64,000 bases of DNA from Nocardioides sp. SR21 (lineage in GTDB: Bacteria > Actinomycetota > Actinomycetes > Propionibacteriales > Nocardioidaceae). Positions 1-6,490 of the stretch are shown piece after piece. The position numbers and the translations under genes were made by a program. Under the pieces are notes generated by a model. That model did not search any database. It had not been told where the DNA came from and saw only the letters and a program-made list of their open reading frames with translations. The stretch covers positions 62,001 to 126,000 of the forward strand of contig NZ_JAKWJR010000004.1 of NCBI RefSeq assembly GCF_022761125.1. The letters are read 5' to 3'. The stretch's first letter is position 1; each line of letters opens with the position of its first letter.

Positions 1-1068
1 GACCGGCTCGTCGAGCAGGGCTTCGACACGGTCGGCTGGACCCGGTCCGCGGCGGGCGCCTCGCTCGCCGACACCGTGCGCGGCCGCGACGTGGTCGTGC
101 TCGCGGTGTTCGACGCGGAGGCCTGCCGCGACGTGCTCGCCGAGATCGCCGACGTCGGGGTCGTCGTGAACACCGCGACCGTCGGACCGGAGGAGGCCAC
201 CGAGCTGGCGGCGAAGGCGAACGCCCCGTACGTGCACGCCCCCGTCCTGGGCTCCGTCGGCGCGGTCGCCGCCGGCACCCTCACGGTGATCGCGGGCGGT
301 GACCTCGACGCCCCGGGAGTCGCGGCCGTGCTGGGCGGCATCTCGGCACGCGTCGTCACCGCGCCCGGCGTCGCCGAGGCCGCGGCGATGAAGCTGGTCG
401 GCGCCGCCGCCCTGGCGAGCGCCCTCGACGGGATCCGCACCGCCTGGTCCGCCGCCCGCGCCCTGGGCGTGCCCGACGCCGACGCCGTCGAGGTCCTCTC
501 GCACACGGCGTTCGGCGGGCTGGTCGCGGCCAAGCGGGGACAGCTCCTCGGCGATGCTCGAGAAGGGGAGGTGCCGGGCCGCGCCGACTTCGCGGTCGGT
601 GCGCTCGCCAAGGACCTGGGGCTGATCCGCGCCGCGGCCACGGGTACGCCGCCCACGCTCGCGGCGGTGCTCGAGCGGGCGCCCGCCGGGTCCGACGAGG
701 ACGTCGCGGTGCTGGCGCTGCCGGGGACCGGCGTGACCGCGCCGCTCGAGGACTACGCGCGCGGCCACGCGACGCGCGACCCGGCGTACTTCCGCCGCGC
801 GTTCCTGCCCACCGCGCACATCGAGGGCATCCGCGACGGGGCGTTCGCCTCGTGGAGCCTGGACGAGTTCACCGCGCTGTTCGACGGCCGGCCCGACCCG
901 CGGGAGCCGGAGTTCTCGCGGACCATCGACGAGGTCCGCGTCGACGGGTCGGTCGCCACCGCGACGATGTCGCTGGACCACGGCGAGAACCGGTTCACCG
1001 ACATGTTCGTGCTGGTGCGCACCGCCGACGGCTGGCGGATCGCGAACAAGGTCTACCACCGGCACTGA
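1..1068 (+). CDS. NAD-binding dehydrogenase fused to an NTF2-like domain (5' partial)
   Basis: The reading frame is open to the first base of the window, so the N-terminal Rossmann motif lies outside. The visible part (355 residues) has two modules. Residues 1 to about 225 resemble the 6-phosphogluconate/3-hydroxyisobutyrate dehydrogenase family: a cofactor-domain stretch (VVVLAVFDAEACRDVL), a VGSVGAVAAGTLTVIAGG-like segment (here LGSVGAVAAGTLTVIAGG) and an all-helical C-terminal domain. The last 110 residues look like an NTF2/SnoaL-type putative lumazine-binding domain (YFRRAFLPTAHIEG ... FTDMFVLVRTADGWRIANKV). The dehydrogenase would oxidise a beta-hydroxyacid or reduce an imine; the substrate cannot be told. 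The fusion is unusual for this family. A GTG or ATG inside the frame could be taken as a start, but the upstream codons clearly code for protein. Confidence 0.8.
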   Translation, partial: DRLVEQGFDTVGWTRSAAGASLADTVRGRDVVVLAVFDAEACRDVLAEIADVGVVVNTATVGPEEATELAAKANAPYVHAPVLGSVGAVAAGTLTVIAGGDLDAPGVAAVLGGISARVVTAPGVAEAAAMKLVGAAALASALDGIRTAWSAARALGVPDADAVEVLSHTAFGGLVAAKRGQLLGDAREGEVPGRADFAVGALAKDLGLIRAAATGTPPTLAAVLERAPAGSDEDVAVLALPGTGVTAPLEDYARGHATRDPAYFRRAFLPTAHIEGIRDGAFASWSLDEFTALFDGRPDPREPEFSRTIDEVRVDGSVATATMSLDHGENRFTDMFVLVRTADGWRIANKVYHRH

Positions 1069-1083
1069 GGCGCCGGCGGGGCC

Positions 1084-1099
1084 CACCCCGCCCGGGGTG
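1084..1099. promoter_or_regulatory. Palindromic operator candidate, CACCCC-N4-GGGGTG (site 1)
   Basis: CACCCC-GCCC-GGGGTG, a perfect 6+6 inverted repeat with a 4-nt spacer. Its centre is 35 nt before the centre of a possible -10 hexamer CAGCAT (1124-1129), and the next gene starts at 1136. The same palindrome occurs at 1579 and 6382, all near the LuxR regulator gene. That it binds that regulator is inference. Confidence 0.5.
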
Positions 1100-1135
1100 A
1101 TGTGGCGCCACCCGCGGCGCGCGCAGCATGGCGTG

Positions 1136-1567
1136 ATGAGCACTGACCCGTTCGACGGCCGGCCCGGGGGGTTCGAGTACTCCGCCAAGGGCGCCTTCAC
1201 CGACTTCACGACGATGTTCGCGGGCGTGCTGATGCTGATCAGCGCGTCCTTCGAGATCCTGCAGGGGCTGTCCGCGATCGCCAACGACGACCTCTACGCC
1301 GCCGGGAGCGACTACCTCTACCGGTTCGACATGACCGTGTGGGGCTGGGTCCACCTGGTCGTCGGCGTGCTGACGGCCGTCGTCGCCGTCGGGATCCTGG
1401 CCGGCCGGTCGTGGGCGTGGCTCTGCGGCATCATCGTCGTCAGCCTCGCGATGCTCACCAACTTCGCCGCGCTCCCGAACTACCCGCTGTGGGCCCTGAT
1501 CGTCATCGCGTCCAACGCGCTGATCATCTGGGCGCTCTGCCTGCAGATCGCGCACCGCCGGCCCTGA
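1136..1567 (+). CDS. DUF7144-type four-helix membrane protein
   Basis: A 143-aa integral membrane protein with four hydrophobic segments, the first after a short polar N-terminus (GGFEYSAKGAFTDFTTMFAG) and ending with NALIIWALCLQIAHRR. The pattern and length fit the actinobacterial DUF7144 family, whose function is unknown. The ATG at 1136 is chosen over an in-frame ATG at 1097 because the earlier start would translate the palindromic site at 1084-1099 and add a non-conserved arginine-rich leader. It stands alone between two CACCCC-N4-GGGGTG palindromes, so it is probably co-regulated with the SHOCT/DUF6325 genes that follow. Family assignment is fairly sure; a role in stress is inferred from context only. 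Confidence 0.75.
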   Translation: MSTDPFDGRPGGFEYSAKGAFTDFTTMFAGVLMLISASFEILQGLSAIANDDLYAAGSDYLYRFDMTVWGWVHLVVGVLTAVVAVGILAGRSWAWLCGIIVVSLAMLTNFAALPNYPLWALIVIASNALIIWALCLQIAHRRP

Positions 1568-1578
1568 CCAGCGGGTTC

Positions 1579-1594
1579 TACCCCGGCCGGGGTG
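1579..1594. promoter_or_regulatory. Palindromic operator candidate (site 2)
   Basis: TACCCC-GGCC-GGGGTG, with the core ACCCCGGCCGGGGT a perfect palindrome. It lies 12 nt after the DUF7144 stop codon. A possible -10 hexamer GAGGAT (1619-1624) is centred 35 nt downstream, the same spacing as at site 1, which suggests it controls the operon that starts at 1700. Confidence 0.5.
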
Positions 1595-1632
1595 GTGCGG
1601 ACCTACCCGGACCGTCCCGAGGATGAGCCCAC

Positions 1633-1677
1633 GCTGCCGTAGGAACGGCAGCCCCCGATGTCGGCGCGAGCGCCGAC
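1633..1677 (+). promoter_or_regulatory. Two tandem hairpins in the leader of the SHOCT operon
   Basis: Hairpin A pairs GCTGCCGT with ACGGCAGC around AGGA (1633-1652). Hairpin B pairs GTCGGCG with CGCCGAC around CGAG (1660-1677). They end 12 nt before the GGAGG ribosome site at 1689-1693. They could terminate the upstream transcript or act as a leader structure of the downstream one; no known riboswitch class is recognised. Confidence 0.4.
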
Positions 1678-1699
1678 TGACAACGCTTGGAGGCGCAAC

Positions 1700-2098
1700 G
1701 TGATCACTGCATGGGAGTTCGGCAACGGGGACGTGTTCCTGTCCATGCTCTGGTTCTTCCTGTTCTTCATCTGGATCTGGCTGCTCATCGCGGTCTTCAG
1801 CGACATCTTCCGCAGCGACGACCTGTCCGGCTGGGGCAAGGGCCTCTGGACGGTCTTCGTGATCGTGCTGCCGTACCTCGGTGTGTTCGTGTACCTCATC
1901 GCCCGCGGCAAGAAGATGGGTGAGCACGCGGTGCGCGATGCACAGGCGAGGGACGACCAGATGCGTGCGTACGTCCAGAACGTGACCGGTTCGTCGACGA
2001 GCACGGCCGAGGAGATCGAGAAGCTCCACGGGCTGCAGCAGAGCGGCGCGATCAGCGCCGAGGAGTTCGCTGCGGCGAAGGCCAAGCTGCTCGCCTGA
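1700..2098 (+). CDS. Membrane protein with C-terminal SHOCT domain
   Basis: A 132-aa protein with two transmembrane helices (about residues 12-35 and 45-68), resembling the phospholipase-D-nuclease N-terminal (PLDc_N) membrane segment, then a basic loop (ARGKKMGEHAVRDAQ) and a C-terminal SHOCT motif (EIEKLHGLQQSGAISAEEFAAAKAKLLA). SHOCT is a short amphipathic domain thought to mediate oligomerisation. The GTG at 1700 follows GGAGG at 1689-1693 with good spacing, so it is preferred to the in-frame ATG at 1658, which would translate hairpin B. First gene of a probable three-gene operon with the DUF6325 and SHOCT genes that follow. Confidence 0.8.
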   Translation: MITAWEFGNGDVFLSMLWFFLFFIWIWLLIAVFSDIFRSDDLSGWGKGLWTVFVIVLPYLGVFVYLIARGKKMGEHAVRDAQARDDQMRAYVQNVTGSSTSTAEEIEKLHGLQQSGAISAEEFAAAKAKLLA

Positions 2099-2142
2099 GC
2101 GGCGTACGCCTGGGACAGGAGCAACGAGGGACGGGGGCGGGC

Positions 2143-2637
2143 ATGGCTGACGACGACGCCGGAGTACGACGCGCTGTCGGCCTGCCCGCACCGGACCTCG
2201 ACCTGGTCGAGTACGTCGTGATCACCCTGGGCGGTCTCTCGGGGGCCGTCACGGTGGCCCGCGCGCTCAAGGAGCTGGTCGAGGCGTCCCGGCTCCGGAT
2301 CCTCGACCTGGTCGCCGTGGTGACCGACGCCGAGGGCCACTACACCTCGATCGAGCCGGAGTCCGTGCCCGGTCTCGCGGCGCTGCACGGCGTGGACGGC
2401 GAGGTGGGCGGCCTGCTGAGCGAGGACGACATCGCCCTCGCGTGCGGTGCCCTCAAGCCGTCGACCTCGGCCCTGATCCTCGTCGTCGAGGACCGCTGGG
2501 CCCAGCTGCTGTCCGACGCCGCTCGGGAGGGCGGCGGCCGGATCGTCGGGGGCGAACGGATCCCGCGGCACCGGATCGCGCAATCTCTGCGCGCGGCTGG
2601 GTACCGGACGGCAGACGTGTACCAGGAAGGGGTCTGA
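2143..2637 (+). CDS. DUF6325 family protein, copy 1
   Basis: A 164-aa soluble protein related to the DUF1269/DUF6325 group. It has the family pattern VEYVVITLGG near residue 23, a LRILDLVAVV strand, a GGLLSEDDIALACGAL motif and the closing ERIPRHRI(A)QSLRAAG element. The protein encoded at 5882-6316 shares all of these (VVEFPG, VRILDLAVAV, SGLLSEEDIAESAAL, GRIPADEVIAALDA), so they are paralogues. It is followed one base later by a small SHOCT protein; the other copy has the same DUF6325-SHOCT order. Function is unknown. Context with a cation ATPase and stress-type regulator suggests an envelope or ion stress role (inference). Confidence 0.75.
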   Translation: MADDDAGVRRAVGLPAPDLDLVEYVVITLGGLSGAVTVARALKELVEASRLRILDLVAVVTDAEGHYTSIEPESVPGLAALHGVDGEVGGLLSEDDIALACGALKPSTSALILVVEDRWAQLLSDAAREGGGRIVGGERIPRHRIAQSLRAAGYRTADVYQEGV

Positions 2638-2638
2638 C

Positions 2639-2842
2639 ATGGAGCGGGTCGCGGCCTCTCGAGCCCAGCTGCTGGGCGTGCTGCGCCGTCGTCCCGTGGT
2701 GGACGTGACGGCCGACCAGTTCATGCCCGAGATCGACGTACGGCGTACGAACCAGGTCCGCGAGCTGCTGACGCTCGTCGACCGGGGGCTGCTCTCCGAG
2801 GAGGAGTTCGAGCAGCAGCAGCGCCGGCTGCACGGCAGCTAG
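2639..2842 (+). CDS. Small SHOCT-domain protein
   Basis: A 67-aa protein whose C-terminal half is a SHOCT motif (QVRELLTLVDRGLLSEEEFEQQQRRLHGS). The N-terminal part is short and charged with no membrane helix. The ATG follows the stop of the DUF6325 gene by one base, so the two are translationally coupled. The unit matches the opposed DUF6325-SHOCT pair at 6316-5550. It ends four bases before the stop of the convergent LuxR regulator. The short palindrome GCTAG-GGCA-CTAGC at 2838-2851 spans the two gene ends. No biochemical role is known. Confidence 0.75.
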   Translation: MERVAASRAQLLGVLRRRPVVDVTADQFMPEIDVRRTNQVRELLTLVDRGLLSEEEFEQQQRRLHGS

Positions 2843-2846
2843 GGCA

Positions 2847-5471
2847 CTAGCCGATCGCGCTCCTGGGCAGCAGCCGCAGCTGTCGGGCCGCCTCGACGGC
2901 CTCGGCCCGGGAGTTCACGCCGAGCTTGCGGTAGATCACCCGCAGGTGGAACTTCAGCGTGTTCTGCGAGACGAACAGCTCGGCCGCGATCTCTCGCAGC
3001 GACAGCCGGCTGGGCAGCAGCCGCAGCACGTCCCGCTCCCGGTCGGTGAGGTCCTCGACCAGGCCGGTCCGGGGCGCCTGCACCTCCCACGAGGAGACCA
3101 GCAGCCGCCGGAGCCGGTCCATCCAGCCGTCCGGCACCGCCCACGCGGCGAGCTCGATCAGCTCGAGGACCGCGGCGCCCTCCGACGCCACCGACTGGAG
3201 CATGCCGTGCTCGGCGGCGAGCTCGACCGCGACCGCGACCGACTTGGCGGCGTCCTCGCGGCTCACCTCGGCGACCGCCTGGGCGAGCACCAGGTCGTGG
3301 AGGACGTGGTGGCGTACGCAGCGGGGGAGGGCACGGGCGAGCACCTCGACGGCGTCGGCGTTGCGGCCGTGCGCGATCTCGACCTTCGCCAGGCACCACG
3401 GCCCCCAGAACGGGTCGTCGACCCGGCCGGCCCACTGCCCGGCGGCGTCGAGGTCGTCGGTGGCGAGGCTCAGCAGCATGCCGGCCCGGGCCAGCCGTCC
3501 GGTGAGGCGCGACGGGCCGGGCTCGGGGCCGCCGTACTGCTCCTCGTGGGTGACCGTCGCCGCGGCGAACGCCGCCTGCGCCTCGGCCCGGCGCCCGTCG
3601 CCGAGCCGCATCTCGACCAGCTCGAGCTGGGCGAGGAGCGGGACGAACGAGAAGGGGTGGTTCTGCTGGGCTGCGAGGTGCGCCAGGCTCTCCTCGGCGC
3701 GCCGGTGGTCCCCGACCTCACGGGCGACGATCGCGTCAGCGAGGGCGAGCTCGGTGCGCAGCGTGGCGAGCGCGGCCGAGTCCGCGAGGTGGCGTACGCC
3801 GGCCGCCGACCGCAGCTCGTCGAGCGGGTGGCCGCTGAGGGCCAGGCCGAGCGCGCGCGTGCCCTCGAACGCCATCCGCCGGCCGGGGTCGTTGCTCACC
3901 GCGATCCGCGCCTCGCCGACCTGGTGCCCGGCGTCGTTCCAGCCCTCGTCGAGCGCGAGGCCGTGTGCCACGAGACTCCAGCCGGCCCGCCCGATCGGGT
4001 CCTGCCAGACCCGGTCGCCGAGCCCCTGCAACCCCTGCCGGGCCAGCGCCTCGCACCCGGGCCAGTCGCCGGCGAGGAAGCGCTCCGCCGCCGCCAGGAT
4101 CAGCAGCCGCGGCCCGTCCATCGCCGACTGGGCGGCCGCGAGCGCGTCGAGGAACCCGGCCCGTTCGACGAACAGCCGACACCACGCGTACAGCACCAGG
4201 GACTCGGGATCGGCGCTGCTGACCTCCGCGGGGACGGCGTCGAGCACCCGGGCGATGGTGCCGGACCGGCCGCTCTCGGACAGGTCGATGGCGATCTCGG
4301 ACAGCAGCCGCAGCGCGGCCCGGGCGTCACCCGCCGCGAGCCAGTGCTCCACCGCGGTCGGCCCGTCGCCCATGCTCTCGAACCACCGCGCCGCGCGGGT
4401 GTGCTGCTCGCGCAGCGTCTCGGGGGACCGGCGCTCGAGCTCGGCGAGCAGCATGTCGCGGACCAGGCCGTGCACCTCGAACCAGCCGCCCGCGTCGAGG
4501 CTGGTCACGAACAGCCCGCGCGCCCGCGCCTCCTCGAGCAGGTCACCGGCGTCCTGCCGGGCGGTCAGCGCCTCGGCGAGGCCGTAGTTCACGCGGTCGA
4601 CGACCGCGATCGCGAGCAGCAGGCTGATCAGCTCGCGGCGCTCGGTCCGCAGCACCTCGCGCCAGACGTACTCGTCGACCAGCCGGTCGGACGCGCTCGT
4701 GGGGGCCGCCTCGGCCACCGCGAGCTGCCGGCCGCGCCGCGACCGGATCGAGAGCGCGGTCAGCTGCAGGGCCGCTGCCCAGCCACCGGCCCGGGCGGCG
4801 AGCCCCGGCAGCATCTCGGTGGGCGCGTCCGGGCAGAGCCGCGTCAGCATCGCCGTGGCCTCGTCGTCCTGGAAGCGCAACAGGTCGAACTCGACATCGG
4901 CCAGGACCCCCGCGGCGCGCAGCCGCTCGACCCGCAGCGGCAGCCGACGACGGCTCAGCAGCAGCACGTGGAGCCAGTCGGGCTTGTGCTCCACGAACGA
5001 CGCGAGCGCGGCCTGGCTGTCCGGCTCGCCGTCGAGGAGGTGCACGTCGTCGACCACCAGGACGCTCGGCGTCGCGTCGACCTGCTCCAGGTCGTCGGCC
5101 AGCGCCCGCCCGATCTCGTCGAGCCCGGTGGCACCGATCACCGTGCCGATGCCGGGGGCGAGGGGTTCGAGGGCCGCCGTCAAGGCGGTCCAGAACTGCG
5201 CCGGGTCGCCGTCGGCCTCGTCGAGGGCGAGCCAGGCGCTGGGCCGGCGACCGCGGCGTACCCAGTCCGAGGCCAGGGCGGTCTTGCCCGCACCGGCCGG
5301 GGCGACGACCGCGGTCACGGCGTACCCGGACAGGTCGTCGAGCAGCTCGACCAGCCGCTCGCGCGGGACGAAGTGGTCGGGGACGGTCGGCACCCGGAAC
5401 TTCGAGCGGAAGAACGGCGAGGCGACGCGCGCACCGGGAGACCCCGAGGGTGCCCGCCCAGCCTTCCGCAT
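2847..5471 (-). CDS. MalT-like LuxR-family ATP-dependent transcriptional regulator
   Basis: An 874-aa LAL/STAND-type regulator. An N-terminal NTPase module carries a Walker A motif (APAGAGKT, about residues 57-64) and a Walker B motif (VLVVDDVHLL, about 137-146). A long helical repeat region follows, and the C-terminal 65 residues form a LuxR-type helix-turn-helix (LTDRERDVLRLLPSRLSLRE, then VSQNTLKFHLRVIYRKLGVN). In this family ATP and an inducer drive oligomerisation and activation. The ATG at 5471 is chosen because the GTG at 5510 would put the N-terminus inside the perfect hairpin at 5494-5536. It lies between two opposed DUF6325-SHOCT units and is the best candidate to bind the CACCCC-N4-GGGGTG palindromes nearby (inference). 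Confidence 0.85.
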   Translation of the reverse strand: MRKAGRAPSGSPGARVASPFFRSKFRVPTVPDHFVPRERLVELLDDLSGYAVTAVVAPAGAGKTALASDWVRRGRRPSAWLALDEADGDPAQFWTALTAALEPLAPGIGTVIGATGLDEIGRALADDLEQVDATPSVLVVDDVHLLDGEPDSQAALASFVEHKPDWLHVLLLSRRRLPLRVERLRAAGVLADVEFDLLRFQDDEATAMLTRLCPDAPTEMLPGLAARAGGWAAALQLTALSIRSRRGRQLAVAEAAPTSASDRLVDEYVWREVLRTERRELISLLLAIAVVDRVNYGLAEALTARQDAGDLLEEARARGLFVTSLDAGGWFEVHGLVRDMLLAELERRSPETLREQHTRAARWFESMGDGPTAVEHWLAAGDARAALRLLSEIAIDLSESGRSGTIARVLDAVPAEVSSADPESLVLYAWCRLFVERAGFLDALAAAQSAMDGPRLLILAAAERFLAGDWPGCEALARQGLQGLGDRVWQDPIGRAGWSLVAHGLALDEGWNDAGHQVGEARIAVSNDPGRRMAFEGTRALGLALSGHPLDELRSAAGVRHLADSAALATLRTELALADAIVAREVGDHRRAEESLAHLAAQQNHPFSFVPLLAQLELVEMRLGDGRRAEAQAAFAAATVTHEEQYGGPEPGPSRLTGRLARAGMLLSLATDDLDAAGQWAGRVDDPFWGPWCLAKVEIAHGRNADAVEVLARALPRCVRHHVLHDLVLAQAVAEVSREDAAKSVAVAVELAAEHGMLQSVASEGAAVLELIELAAWAVPDGWMDRLRRLLVSSWEVQAPRTGLVEDLTDRERDVLRLLPSRLSLREIAAELFVSQNTLKFHLRVIYRKLGVNSRAEAVEAARQLRLLPRSAIG

Positions 5472-5493
5472 GACGAGAACGTAGAGCGGCGTG

Positions 5494-5536
5494 CGAACGG
5501 CTGTCGTCACCCGGATCGGGTGACGACAGCCGTTCG
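5494..5536. terminator. Perfect 20-bp-arm hairpin between the SHOCT gene and the regulator gene
   Basis: Arms at 5494-5513 and 5517-5536 are exact reverse complements over 20 bp with a 3-nt loop (GAT). It follows the stop of the minus-strand SHOCT gene by 13 nt and precedes the LuxR-regulator start by 22 nt. There is no T-run, as is common for high-G+C terminators. Its centre also reads CACCC-N5-GGGTG, like the palindromes at 1084, 1579 and 6382, so it could be an operator as well as a terminator. Confidence 0.6.
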
Positions 5537-5549
5537 GTGCCTCGAGGTG

Positions 5550-5861
5550 CTACCCGTTCAGCAGCTTCGCCTTCTCGGCGTCGAACTCCGCCTGGGTGAG
5601 GATGCCCTTGTCGCGCAGGTCGCCGAGCTTCTCGAGCTGGGCGATCAGGTCGTCACCGCTCGGGGCGGCCGCCGCGACGGGTGCCGGCGGCGGCGGGGCG
5701 TACTGCTGCGGCGGCGGGGCGAACTGCTGTTGCTGGTAGGCCTGCGCGTCCGCCTGGTCGGCCCAGCGGCCGGCCTGTCGGCGCGAGACGCGGTTCGACA
5801 CGGCGGTCGCCGTACCCGCCACGACGGCGGTGCGGGCCACTCCACGGATGAGTCCTGGCAT
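5550..5861 (-). CDS. SHOCT-domain protein with proline/glutamine linker
   Basis: A 103-aa protein. An N-terminal region with alanine/valine-rich stretch (VARTAVVAGTATAVSNRVSRR) is followed by a low-complexity linker rich in Q, P and A (about residues 40-67) and a C-terminal SHOCT motif (LIAQLEKLGDLRDKGILTQA, then EFDAEKAKLLNG). The linker length and composition are typical of actinobacterial SHOCT proteins. It lies 20 nt downstream of the DUF6325 gene on the same strand (AGGGAG upstream as ribosome site), forming the second DUF6325-SHOCT pair. Function unknown. Confidence 0.8.
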   Translation of the reverse strand: MPGLIRGVARTAVVAGTATAVSNRVSRRQAGRWADQADAQAYQQQQFAPPPQQYAPPPPAPVAAAAPSGDDLIAQLEKLGDLRDKGILTQAEFDAEKAKLLNG

Positions 5862-5881
5862 GGTGCACTCCCTTTCTGGTG

Positions 5882-6316
5882 TCAGGCGTTCTCGAGGGCG
5901 TCGAGCGCCGCGATGACCTCGTCCGCGGGGATCCGGCCGCTCGCGATCACCTCCGCGTCCGCGCGGCGCAGGGCCGACACGAACGGGCCGGCCCAGGTGT
6001 TCTCGTAGACGAGCATCGCGACAGCGCCGCCGGCGCCGACGAGCGCGGCGCTCTCGGCGATGTCCTCCTCGCTCAGCAGCCCCGAGGACACCCCCTCGAA
6101 CACCGCGAGGTCGAGCTCGCCGTCGCCGTCGAGGTCGGTGATCTCGACGACGGTGAAGTCCCCGTTGTCGCCGACCACGGCGACCGCGAGGTCGAGGATC
6201 CGGACGATGCCCCGCTCCACGAGGTTGACGAGCTCGGCCAGCGCTTCGCCCTTGAGCTGGGCTCCCGGGAACTCCACGACCAGGTAGTCGATGGGCCCCA
6301 CGTCTTGCTCGGTCAT
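5882..6316 (-). CDS. DUF6325 family protein, copy 2
   Basis: A 144-aa protein that fits the DUF6325 family: IDYLVVEFPG at residues 9-18, VRILDLAVAVVGDNGDF, an acidic LDGDGELDL segment, GLLSEEDIAESAALVG and a C-terminal GRIPADEVIAALDALENA. The ATG at 6316 is preceded by GGAAGGGGAG on the minus strand, a strong ribosome site. It is divergent from the cation ATPase gene; the 174-bp gap holds the palindromes at 6382-6425. A possible -10 (CACGTT, minus strand, 6357-6352) lies 35 nt centre-to-centre from the perfect palindrome, as at sites 1 and 2. Paralogue of the protein at 2143-2637. Confidence 0.8.
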   Translation of the reverse strand: MTEQDVGPIDYLVVEFPGAQLKGEALAELVNLVERGIVRILDLAVAVVGDNGDFTVVEITDLDGDGELDLAVFEGVSSGLLSEEDIAESAALVGAGGAVAMLVYENTWAGPFVSALRRADAEVIASGRIPADEVIAALDALENA

Positions 6317-6381
6317 CTCTCCCCTTCCACAGCTGTCAGGTCTGAGCCTCGAACGTGTCACGGGGGAGGGTGGTTCGCATT

Positions 6382-6425
6382 CACCCCGGACGGGGTGGGG
6401 TTGGAAACCCACCCTGAATCGGGTG
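6382..6425. promoter_or_regulatory. Divergent operator pair between DUF6325 and the ATPase (sites 3 and 3b)
   Basis: Site 3 is CACCCC-GGAC-GGGGTG (6382-6397). Site 3b is the weaker CACCC-N6-GGGTG (6410-6425). Site 3b is centred 34 nt before a possible -10 hexamer CAGAAT (6449-6454) of the ATPase gene. Site 3 is centred 35 nt from a possible -10 on the other strand. Each divergent promoter could thus have its own site in an activator position near -42 to -45 (inference). Confidence 0.5.
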
Positions 6426-6490
6426 AGGCGCCACCACCCGTGCAGTCCCAGAATCGGATCAGCCAGACAAGGACCCGACAGGAGCCGCCG

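Noticed and set aside
1633..1677. 6C RNA motif (two hairpins)
   Set aside because: The two hairpins lack the runs of six or more cytosines in the loops that define that motif.
2946..6008. A 1,020-codon plus-strand open frame across the regulator gene
   Set aside because: Antisense of the MalT-like regulator; composition is typical of shadow frames at 70% G+C and no domain is visible.
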